This document shows, piece by piece, positions 32,146-38,368 of a stretch of DNA of 38,368 bases (its first letter is position 1; each line of letters starts with the position of its first letter). A program made the translations under genes and the position numbers. Under the pieces are notes generated by a model. It was not told the origin of the DNA. It searched no databases and worked only from the letters and a program-made list of their open reading frames with translations. Source of the DNA: an uncultured Collinsella sp. (lineage in GTDB: Bacteria; Actinomycetota; Coriobacteriia; Coriobacteriales; Coriobacteriaceae); assembly GCA_900544845.1 (NCBI GenBank), contig UQWV01000014.1, positions 1 to 38,368 of the forward strand. The letters run 5' to 3'.

Positions 32146-32744
32146 TAACGCTCATTCCTTTCGCGAATCTTGCGAGCACGCTCCCCACGCTGCTTGGCTT
32201 TGCGCTTGGCGCGGGCCTCATCACGGGCATTGAGCTCGGCAGTCGCATCGACTTCGCGGGCCGCAGGGCTCAAGAACATGTAGCCGATGAGGGCAAGCAC
32301 AACGCCTACGGTGATGCCGATATCGGCCACGTTAAAGACGGGAAAGTCGATGAAGGTGGTGGCAATAAAATCGGTCACAAAGCCAAAAGCCAGGCGATCG
32401 ATCGCGTTGCCAATAGCGCCACCCGCGACCATAGCCATGCCCACAACCTCCAAGCGAGCAAGCTGGGGCGTGCGAAGCAAGTACACGGCAATGGCGACAA
32501 TGACCGCAAGCGCCAGCAAAGCGAACGCAACGCCATGTCCCTCGCCCATGCTAAAGGCAGCGCCGATATTACGGACAAACAGGAAGTCGATCACGCCGGG
32601 GATGACGGTCACATGCAGTGCATCGCCCACGGCACGAACCGCAAGCTTGGTCAACTGGTCAACGAGCAGCACAACGAGCGCCACCCCGCCAGCAACACCC
32701 AACCGCCAACGCAAAGGCGGCGTCATATCCCCAGCACGACCCAA
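32145..32744 (-). CDS. lspA: Lipoprotein signal peptidase (signal peptidase II)
   Basis: LspA removes signal peptides from prolipoproteins at the membrane. The 199-aa protein has four hydrophobic helices. It shows VDQLTKLAV near the start, FVRNIGAAFSM, the first catalytic Asp in GNAIDRLAFGFVTDFI and the second in PVFNVADIGITVG. A basic tail (AKRKAKQRGERARKIRERNER in part) extends the C terminus. The start is either the TTG at 32744, preceded by AGGGGA, or the ATG at 32726 with GGGG very close. I give the longer form. The lspA-rluD order is conserved widely. Confidence 0.9.
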   Translation of the reverse strand: MGRAGDMTPPLRWRLGVAGGVALVVLLVDQLTKLAVRAVGDALHVTVIPGVIDFLFVRNIGAAFSMGEGHGVAFALLALAVIVAIAVYLLRTPQLARLEVVGMAMVAGGAIGNAIDRLAFGFVTDFIATTFIDFPVFNVADIGITVGVVLALIGYMFLSPAAREVDATAELNARDEARAKRKAKQRGERARKIRERNER

Positions 32745-32858
32745 ATCAATCCCCTACCTTCAAGAACTTGAATTACGTTTAACGCAATTAACCATCTTAT
32801 ATTGCCACACGCAGAGCGCACGACATATTCGCTAACGCCAGATAAATAACCAGCATAA

Positions 32859-32895
32859 AAAGAAAGCGGCATTCCGAAAAACAGAATGCCGCTTT
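32859..32895 (-). terminator. Intrinsic terminator after ileS
   Basis: AAAGCGGCATTC (32863-32874) and GAATGCCGCTTT (32884-32895) form a perfect 12-bp stem with a 9-base loop. On the minus strand it ends in a T-rich run, about 70 bases beyond the ileS stop. Confidence 0.9.
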
Positions 32896-32965
32896 TATTC
32901 AGCGGAGCAAATGGGCCGAAGGCGTCCAAATTCTCCCTATAACAAAAATGCCGAGTTACCGTGCC

Positions 32966-35767
32966 TTAAAGGGCATTCGCGCAGCGCTTACAGATATGTG
33001 CGTGGCCGTTGTACTCGCCAACGGTGGTGCGGTAGTTCCAGCAACGGTCGCAGCACTCGCCCTCGGCAGCTTCAATGGCAACGGAGAGTTCCTCGCCCTG
33101 GGTCAGCTCAACATCGGAAACGATGTAGAACTCGGCCAGGTCGACGGCCTTATCACCGGTCAGCAGCGCGTACATCTCGGCGGGAACGACCGCCTTGACG
33201 CGGACCTGCTGGCTTTTGGTGAAGGTACCGGCGGAGCGGGCATCCTCAAGGGCCTTGGTCACGGCGCTACGGAGCTCGAGTGAAGCCTCGAGCACGCCCT
33301 CAAACTCATTGGCCTCGTCGAACGTGATGGGCGACTTGTACCAATCGAGCAGCGCGGCGTACTTCTGGTGATCGACGCAGCCGGCGGGCGCATAGGCCAT
33401 GGCCTCGTCAACCGTGTAGGACAGGATCGGCTGAAGGTCGCGCATGAGCATCGAGAAGAGCTCGGCCAGCACGGTCTGGGCGCTGCGGCGCTCGAGCGAG
33501 CCGGGCTTCTCACAGTACAGACGGTCCTTCAGGGCGTCGAGATACACGTTGGAGAGCTCGGTAACCACGAAGTCGTAGAGCGCACGGTAAGCGCGCGGGA
33601 ACTCGTAGCAAGAGTAAGCGTCGTCGACCTCGGCCTGGACCTGGGTCAGACGGGCAACCATGAGCTTGTCGAGCGGCAACAGGTCGGCAAAGGCGACGCC
33701 GTCGGTCTCGGGCTCAAACTGACCCTCGAGCTCGGAGAGCAAGAAGCGCAGCGTGTTGCGGAAACGACGGTAGGCATCAGACGTACGGGCGAGAATCTCG
33801 TGGTCGATGGAAACGTCGGAGCTGGTGTCGACCGAGGCGACCCACAGGCGAATGATGTCAGCGCCCATCTCGTCGCAGACCTTGTTGGGGTCGATGACGT
33901 TGCCGAGCGACTTGGACATCTTGCGGCCCTGACCGTCGAGCGTGAAGCCCTGCGAGACGACCGCCTTGTACGGAGCATGGCCGTTGGCACCCACCGAGGT
34001 GAGCAGCGAGCTCTGGAACCAACCGCGGTGCTGGTCGGAGCCCTCGAGGTACACATCCGCCGGATACTCCAGCTCGGGACGGTACTCGCAGACGGCCTTC
34101 CAGGAGACGCCGGAATCCCACCACACGTCGAGGATGTCCTTATCTGCCTTGAGATGATGGCCGCCGCACTTGGGGCAGACGCAGGCCTCGCCCAGGTAAC
34201 TCTCGGGAGCGTCGGTGAACCAGGCGTCGGAGCCCTTCTCGTGGAAGAGCTTGATGACTGCGTCGAGCGTAGCGTCGTTCATGACCTTCTCGCCGCAGTC
34301 GGCGCAGGTGTAGCTGGGGATAGGCACGCCCCAGTTGCGCTGGCGGCTGATGCACCAGTCGGGACGCTGCTCGACCATGGCGCCAATGCGGTTGGCGGCA
34401 TGGGCCGGATACCACTTGACGTTCTCGCGGACCTCTTTGCCAGCCTGCTCGCGCAAGCCGGTCTTGTCCATCGAGACAAACCACTGGTCGGTAGCACGGA
34501 AGAGCACCGGGTGCTTGCAGCGCCAGCAGTGCGGATAGCTGTGCGTGATCTTCTTCTCGAGGACCAGGGTGCCGCGCTCGCGCAGGAACTCGATGATGTG
34601 CGGGTTGGCCTCGTCGGTATCCATGCCGCTGAAGGGGCCGCCGGTGCCAAACTCCTCGCCGGTGTAGAACTTGCCGTCGTCATCGACCGGCATGCAAATG
34701 TCGGTGATGCCCTCCTTGAGGCAGGCGAAGTAGTCGTCGACGCCGTGACCGGGCGAGTTGTGGACGATACCGGTACCGTCATCGACACCGACGTAATCGG
34801 CCAACAGTGCCACGCCCTCAACACCGTCAAAGATCGGCTGCTTATAGTGAATGTGATGGAAGGTCTCGGCGGGAACCACATAGGGCTTGCCGTCGACCAC
34901 AACCGGGGTGTACTCCCAGCCAAACTCCTCGCAGCACTTGGGAGCCAGGTCCTCGAGCATGACCTCGGCGCGGTCGTCGTGCTCAACGGCGACGTAGGCG
35001 GCACCGGGCTTGAGAGAAACTGCCTGGTCGGAGGGGATGGTCCACGGCGTGGTCGTCCAGATGATAAAGTCAACCGGGCCGTCGAAGTTCTCGAGGCCGA
35101 CGGGCTTGGAGGTCATCTCAAAGCGCACGAAGATGGACGGGCTCGTCTCGTCGGAGTACTCAATCTCGGCCTCAGCAAGTGCGGTATGGCAGTGCTTGCA
35201 CCAGTGGACGGGCTTGTGACCGCGATAGATCATGCCCTTGTCGAACATGGCCTTGAAAACCTCGATGTCGGCGGCGTCATGCTGGTGATAGAGCGTCAGA
35301 TAGGGGTTGTCCCAATCGCCGAGCACGCCCAGGCGACGGAAGCCGGCCTTCTGCAGCTCGATGTTCTCGACAGCGAACTTATTGCAAAGCTCACGGATCT
35401 TAGCCGTGGAGGTCTGGTTGAACTTCTCGGTGCCGAGCTTCTCCTCGACCTTATGCTCGATCGGCTGGCCATGGCAGTCCCAACCGGGAACATAGGGAAC
35501 CTCATAGCCCTGCATCATCCAGTAGCGGTTGATCATGTCCTTGGAGATCTTGTTCATGGCGTGGCCGATGTGGATCGGGCCGTTGGCGTACGGAGGGCCG
35601 TCGTGCAGCACGAACTTCTTGTGACCCTCGTTCTTCTTCAGAACCTGCTCGTAGACCTTGTTGTCCTGCCAGTCCTTGAGTCGCTTGGGCTCGGACTTGG
35701 AAAGACCGGCACGCATGGGAAAACCGGTTTTGGGCAGATTCATCGTCTGCTTGTACTCGTTTGCCAC
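32966..35767 (-). CDS. ileS: Isoleucyl-tRNA synthetase
   Basis: IleRS charges tRNA-Ile and hydrolyses mischarged valine. The protein (933 aa) has the class I HIGH motif in GPPYANGPIHIGHAMNK and VPGWDCHGQPIEHKVE. The editing domain spans roughly residues 190-390. WCISRQRNWGVPIP and the KMSKS loop in GRKMSKSLGNVI follow. A C-terminal zinc finger carries the four Cys in CCDRCWNY and HICKRCANAL. I use the GTG at 35767, which has AAAGGGG at a normal distance; the frame itself opens at 35812. The gene lies behind a T-box riboswitch that reads the charge of tRNA-Ile. Confidence 0.95.
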   Translation of the reverse strand: MANEYKQTMNLPKTGFPMRAGLSKSEPKRLKDWQDNKVYEQVLKKNEGHKKFVLHDGPPYANGPIHIGHAMNKISKDMINRYWMMQGYEVPYVPGWDCHGQPIEHKVEEKLGTEKFNQTSTAKIRELCNKFAVENIELQKAGFRRLGVLGDWDNPYLTLYHQHDAADIEVFKAMFDKGMIYRGHKPVHWCKHCHTALAEAEIEYSDETSPSIFVRFEMTSKPVGLENFDGPVDFIIWTTTPWTIPSDQAVSLKPGAAYVAVEHDDRAEVMLEDLAPKCCEEFGWEYTPVVVDGKPYVVPAETFHHIHYKQPIFDGVEGVALLADYVGVDDGTGIVHNSPGHGVDDYFACLKEGITDICMPVDDDGKFYTGEEFGTGGPFSGMDTDEANPHIIEFLRERGTLVLEKKITHSYPHCWRCKHPVLFRATDQWFVSMDKTGLREQAGKEVRENVKWYPAHAANRIGAMVEQRPDWCISRQRNWGVPIPSYTCADCGEKVMNDATLDAVIKLFHEKGSDAWFTDAPESYLGEACVCPKCGGHHLKADKDILDVWWDSGVSWKAVCEYRPELEYPADVYLEGSDQHRGWFQSSLLTSVGANGHAPYKAVVSQGFTLDGQGRKMSKSLGNVIDPNKVCDEMGADIIRLWVASVDTSSDVSIDHEILARTSDAYRRFRNTLRFLLSELEGQFEPETDGVAFADLLPLDKLMVARLTQVQAEVDDAYSCYEFPRAYRALYDFVVTELSNVYLDALKDRLYCEKPGSLERRSAQTVLAELFSMLMRDLQPILSYTVDEAMAYAPAGCVDHQKYAALLDWYKSPITFDEANEFEGVLEASLELRSAVTKALEDARSAGTFTKSQQVRVKAVVPAEMYALLTGDKAVDLAEFYIVSDVELTQGEELSVAIEAAEGECCDRCWNYRTTVGEYNGHAHICKRCANAL

Positions 35768-35810
35768 GGTACCCCTTTCATGTCGTGGGCGCGCACGCCC
35801 GTTGGGCACC

Positions 35811-35847
35811 AAAAAAGCGCCCGTCCCTACAAGCTGGGACGAAGCGC
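35811..35847 (-). terminator. T-box regulatory terminator (distal)
   Basis: On the minus strand GCGC-TT-CGTCCC pairs with GGGACG-G-GCGC over loop AGCTTGTA, followed by TTTTTT. CCCAGCTT in the upper stem and loop is also complementary to AAGCTGGG of the T-box core, giving a possible alternative pairing. Confidence 0.85.
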
Positions 35848-35850
35848 CAC

Positions 35851-35870
35851 AAAAACGGGCTGTATGCCCG
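35851..35870 (-). terminator. Second, proximal terminator-like hairpin in the T-box leader
   Basis: CGGGC (35870-35866) and GCCCG (35860-35856) form a 5-bp stem with loop ATACA, followed directly by TTTTT on the minus strand. It lies between the antiterminator region and the stronger distal terminator. Confidence 0.6.
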
Positions 35871-36254
35871 CAAAAGCTCTTCGTTTAACCACCCAGCTTA
35901 GATGCCCTCGCCCGCGTCGCCGCGCGCTCGCATCCGTTACTCGGCTGATCTGTATCGACGACCATCTCGGCGATATCTACTAAGACGTGCCTGTGCGGCG
36001 CGTCCGTTGGGACCGCAGCTCCGGGGTGATTTTCATCGGTCGCATGCACGGGTTCTCAGCGCTCCCCGCTCTCTGTAGCATGCGGACGGCCGACTACTCG
36101 TCCCCATCAACGCTCATGCGGTGTATGCTAGCACGTTCCGCGCCGGCGAAAAACCCTCAACACTGGTTTTATACGATCGAAATTTCTCGCGGCTGTGGAC
36201 CTTCTCTTGGAGCAAAATACCTGAAAGCACTTTATCGAACGAAAGAAGGTTGCT

Positions 36255-37337
36255 ATGCGCACGATTGGAATGAGCGACTACACCGTTGGCGAGGATTGCT
36301 TTGACGAGCTGCCCGGCGCGCTGGCCGAGTACGGCGCGAAGAAGGTCGCGATCATCGGTGGCAAGCGGGCACTGGCCGCAGCACTTCCCGGTATCGAAGC
36401 TGCGCTGGCGGGTACCGACGTCGAAATTCTGGAGACGCGCGTCTACGGCACCAACAGTACGCGCGCAAATATCGCCAAGGTCGTAAACTCCCCTGCCTGC
36501 CAGGAAGCCGACGTGCTTATCGCATGCGGCGGCGGCAAGGCGCTCGACACCGTGAAGACCGCAGCTATCGAGCTCAAGAAGATCGTCTTTACGGTGCCGA
36601 CGATCTGCTCCAACTGCTCGGCCGCGACCGCCATTGCCGTCGTGTATAACGACGACGGCTCGCTCGAGGGCTATTCGTACCCCAACAGACCGGCGCACAT
36701 CTTCATCAACCCCAAGATCATCGCCGAGGCACCGGCAGAGTACTTCTGGGCCGGCGTGGGCGATGCCCTGTCTAAACAGCCCGAGGTCGAGTACGCCACG
36801 AGCGCCGGCAACCTGGAGCACACCGCCGGTCTTGGCCTGGCGCTCGCCCACACCTGTTCCGAGCCACTGTTTACCTATGGCGTCCAGGGTCTTGAGGACG
36901 TGCGCCAGAACCTGTCGAGCGAGGCCGTCAAGCAGATTGCGCTCGACATCGTGGTCAACACGGGCTACGTCTCCAACCTGACCAACCAGAACGATTACTA
37001 CTACAACTCGAGCGTGGCGCACGCATTCTACAACGCCACCTGCAGTATTCCGCGTGAGGGATCCTACCTGCACGGTGAGGTCGTGAGCCTGGGCGTGCTG
37101 GTGCTGTTCGCCTACACGGGCGATACCGAGAACCTTGAGCGCTACGCCGCCTTTAACAAGCAGATGGGGCTGCCCGTGACGCTTGAGCAGGTCGGGCTTT
37201 CCGAGGCCGACATCCCTGCCCTGTGCGAGCACGCGCACGCCACCAACGAGTGGAAGCAAGGCAACCCGGAGCCCTTCACCGACGAAAAATTCGCCGCCGC
37301 CATCAAGGCCGCCAACGCCTACGGCCACACGCTCTAG
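36255..37337 (+). CDS. Glycerol-dehydrogenase-like iron/zinc alcohol dehydrogenase
   Basis: The 360-aa protein belongs to the GldA group of metal-dependent alcohol dehydrogenases, which oxidise glycerol or related polyols with NAD. The NAD-binding loop is VLIACGGGKALDTVKTAA (about residue 88). VPTICSNCSAATAIAVVY follows. Metal ligands fit Asp in GVGDALSK, His in SVAHAFYNA and His in YLHGEVVSLG. AGAAGG lies six bases before the ATG. It is one of three plus-strand genes and stands alone, with a terminator after it. The substrate cannot be set from sequence; glycerol, hydroxyacetone or a 2-keto compound are candidates. Confidence 0.85.
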   Translation: MRTIGMSDYTVGEDCFDELPGALAEYGAKKVAIIGGKRALAAALPGIEAALAGTDVEILETRVYGTNSTRANIAKVVNSPACQEADVLIACGGGKALDTVKTAAIELKKIVFTVPTICSNCSAATAIAVVYNDDGSLEGYSYPNRPAHIFINPKIIAEAPAEYFWAGVGDALSKQPEVEYATSAGNLEHTAGLGLALAHTCSEPLFTYGVQGLEDVRQNLSSEAVKQIALDIVVNTGYVSNLTNQNDYYYNSSVAHAFYNATCSIPREGSYLHGEVVSLGVLVLFAYTGDTENLERYAAFNKQMGLPVTLEQVGLSEADIPALCEHAHATNEWKQGNPEPFTDEKFAAAIKAANAYGHTL

Positions 37338-37339
37338 GC

Positions 37340-37840
37340 CTAGCCCAAAACCACCACAAGGGAGCAACACCCTTGTAGTGGTTTTTTTTGCTCAAACATG
37401 CTGGGGTCGAACTCGCTAGCCGGGATCACGCGATAACCGTGGCGGAGCAGTAAATCAACGAAGACGCCATTGCCCACCGTGAGGGTACCGCTGAATGTTC
37501 CGTCGTAGATGCGGCCCGCACCGCACGAGGGACTACGGTCCTGCAGGATGCACGCAGCGATCTCTTCCGGCCCGCCCGCTTGCTCGCACATGTCGAGCGC
37601 TCGTTGGGCACCAAGGCGATACTCGCGATCGACCGAGATGCCCTCGCAGGTGCGAACCTCGCCGTTAACAATCTCGGACGGCTTGCGCGGCGTGGGCAAG
37701 CCACCAAAAACCTCAGGGCATACCAACAGGACCTCGGTCCCCGTGCGTTCGCACGCATCGACCAGCTCGCGATGGTAGTTATCGAGTCCGTTATACTTGC
37801 AGCTCTCGCCTATCAAGCAGGCGCTCACTACGATCTTCAT
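37340..37840 (-). CDS. DUF523 family protein
   Basis: The 166-aa protein fits the DUF523 family, small cytoplasmic proteins with conserved cysteines and unknown activity. It has VVSACLIGESCKYNG at the N terminus, VCPEVFGGLPTPRKPSEI, and ACILQDRSPSCGAGRIYDGTF split over the middle. These Cys-containing motifs suggest a metal site. GGGGAG lies six bases before the ATG at 37840. The longer frame to 37882 starts inside the ftsH terminator and is not used. The last residues (GCCSLVVVLG) are encoded by the convergent gene's terminator, and the stop lies only two bases from that gene's stop, so the C terminus has probably been shaped by the overlap. Confidence 0.85.
   Translation of the reverse strand: MKIVVSACLIGESCKYNGLDNYHRELVDACERTGTEVLLVCPEVFGGLPTPRKPSEIVNGEVRTCEGISVDREYRLGAQRALDMCEQAGGPEEIAACILQDRSPSCGAGRIYDGTFSGTLTVGNGVFVDLLLRHGYRVIPASEFDPSMFEQKKPLQGCCSLVVVLG
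37347..37388 (+). terminator. Intrinsic terminator after the dehydrogenase gene, overlapping the DUF523 coding end
   Basis: CCACCACAAGGG (37351-37362) pairs with CCCTTGTAGTGG (37370-37381) with one mismatch and a 7-base loop, flanked by AAAA and by TTTTTTTT on the plus strand. It lies inside the 3' end of the convergent DUF523 gene. Its arms resemble the repeat at 29702-29748. Confidence 0.88.
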
Positions 37841-37857
37841 ATACAACTCCCCCACGC

Positions 37858-37894
37858 AAAACGCCCCATTTGAGATGGACACTCAAATGGGGCG
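37858..37894 (-). terminator. Intrinsic terminator after ftsH
   Basis: CGCCCCATTTGAG (37862-37874) is perfectly complementary to CTCAAATGGGGCG (37882-37894), with a 7-base loop and TTTT following on the minus strand. It lies about 20 bases beyond the ftsH stop. Confidence 0.88.
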
Positions 37895-37915
37895 ATTGAC
37901 ACTGCGCAACTAGTA

Positions 37916-38368
37916 TTACTGCTGCTTCGGCATCAGCGGATTCTCGCGCGTGAGGAGGTTCATGAACTCCTCGCCCGTGATCGTCTCCTTCTTGTACAGA
38001 TAACGAGCCAGCTCGTGGAGCTTGAACTTGTTCTCCTTCAGGATCTGCAGAGCGCGATCATGCGCGTCCTCGATCAGCTTGGCGACAATCGCGTCCACGC
38101 GCTCGGCCGTGCCGGGGGCGCAGGTGAGCGACGTGTCCTGGTTAAGGTACGCATTCTGAACGGTACCGAGCGCCATCATGCCAAACTCGTCGGACATACC
38201 AAAGCGCGTCACCATGTTGCGGGCGAGCTTGGTAGCCTGCTCGATATCGTTGGCGGCGCCGGTCGTCATCTCGCCAAAGATGAGCTCCTCGGCCGCGCGA
38301 CCACCGCAGTAGACGGCGAGCTTGTCCAGAACCTCCTGGCGCGTCGTCAGGAAGCGCTCGTCCTCCTC
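37916..38368 (-). CDS. ftsH: ATP-dependent zinc metalloprotease FtsH, C-terminal part (cut by the window edge)
   Basis: FtsH is a membrane-bound AAA+ protease that degrades misfolded membrane proteins and some regulators. Only the last 151 codons are here. The visible part is the peptidase domain's C-terminal half: LAVYCGGRAAEELIFG, MTTGAANDIEQATKLARNMV (with the third zinc ligand Asp in NDIEQAT), VTRFGMSDEFG and the helical end KKETITGEEFMNLL. The frame is open to base 38368, so the ATG at 38269 is internal and not a start. The HEXXH and ATPase modules lie outside the window. Confidence 0.95.
   Translation of the reverse strand, partial: EEDERFLTTRQEVLDKLAVYCGGRAAEELIFGEMTTGAANDIEQATKLARNMVTRFGMSDEFGMMALGTVQNAYLNQDTSLTCAPGTAERVDAIVAKLIEDAHDRALQILKENKFKLHELARYLYKKETITGEEFMNLLTRENPLMPKQQ

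Larger units (their letters stand above)
35811..36108 (-). ncRNA. T-box riboswitch of ileS, specifier AUC
   Basis: The minus-strand leader has the ordered marks of a T-box. Stem I starts GATGGGGACGAGTAG (from 36108). The conserved AGAGAG (36074-36069) and GAGAACC follow. The specifier segment GAAAATCACCCC holds the isoleucine codon ATC at 36030-36028, with CCCC able to pair with the early GGGG. The T-box core AAGCTGGGTGGTTAAAC includes GGGTGG at 35894-35889; its TGGT bulge suits the ACCA end of tRNA-Ile. AAGCT/AGCTT can form the antiterminator helix, and terminators follow. Uncharged tRNA-Ile should favour read-through into ileS. Confidence 0.93.
35768..36254. other. 487-base stretch between ileS and the dehydrogenase gene
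   Basis: No gene lies here. It is mostly the T-box leader of ileS (35811-36108). The remaining 36109-36254 must hold two divergent promoters, for the leader on minus and the dehydrogenase on plus; it is AT-richer, but I cannot fix -35/-10 pairs. Confidence 0.6.

Noticed and set aside
33368..35983. An 871-codon open frame on the plus strand opposite ileS
   Set aside because: It is a shadow of the well-supported ileS frame and also runs through the T-box leader; no family motif appears.
37916..38269. A complete small gene starting at the ATG at 38269
   Set aside because: The frame stays open to the window edge and the upstream codons continue the FtsH peptidase domain (CGGRAAEELIFG), so the ATG is internal.
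1..38368. CRISPR arrays, prophage or insertion sequences
   Set aside because: No regularly spaced direct repeats, transposase, integrase or phage structural genes were seen; the inverted repeats found lack transposase genes.

Overview
The window looks like chromosome from a high-GC gut actinomycete of the class Coriobacteriia, most like Collinsella. I infer this from codon and GC character, gene order and protein style, not from a database match. It holds about 34 protein genes, one tRNA, one T-box riboswitch and many intrinsic terminators. All but three of the protein genes lie on the minus strand, so in transcription order the window is read from its right end to its left end. I see no phage, insertion sequence, CRISPR array or other obvious mobile island.

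From left to right, region 1 (1-9.7 kb) holds a tRNA-Glu(CUC), the CCA-adding enzyme and a sugar phosphotransferase locus: two PfkB-type sugar-phosphate kinases, Enzyme I, HPr and a fructose-family EIIBCA permease. A divergent RpiR-type regulator on the plus strand closes it. Several terminators split this locus into units, and the permease/regulator intergenic region is rich in TGAAAG-type inverted repeats. The gap between HPr and the permease (6023-6544) carries a large palindrome and a second perfect inverted repeat that no gene explains.

Region 2 (9.7-22.9 kb) is a long, tightly packed minus-strand housekeeping series: alaS, ruvX, mltG, a YqeG-type HAD phosphatase, aroK, an aroB-like gene, an M24 peptidase, efp, asp23-like, nusB, xseB, tlyA, nadK and recN. 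Many neighbours overlap by a few bases. The AroB-like protein has lost the residues expected for metal and NAD binding and may be a pseudoenzyme.

Region 3 (23-29.7 kb) has a small plus-strand membrane protein, then a four-gene overlapping set (DUF948-like membrane coiled-coil protein, degenerate RsbW-like anti-sigma factor, SigB/SigF-type sigma factor, AI-2E-family permease). It continues with rarA/mgsA, a dGTPase-like HD hydrolase and an orphan short prepilin peptidase.

Region 4 (29.7-38.4 kb) contains a membrane glycosyltransferase, an RluD-type pseudouridine synthase, lspA, and ileS behind a T-box riboswitch with an isoleucine (AUC) specifier. A plus-strand glycerol-dehydrogenase-like gene converges on a DUF523 gene, and the 3' part of ftsH runs off the right end.

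I did not find a clear, wholly new multi-gene system. The strongest leads are the degenerate AroB, the degenerate anti-sigma/sigma pair, the structured repeats at 6160-6464 and the tandem-terminator T-box.
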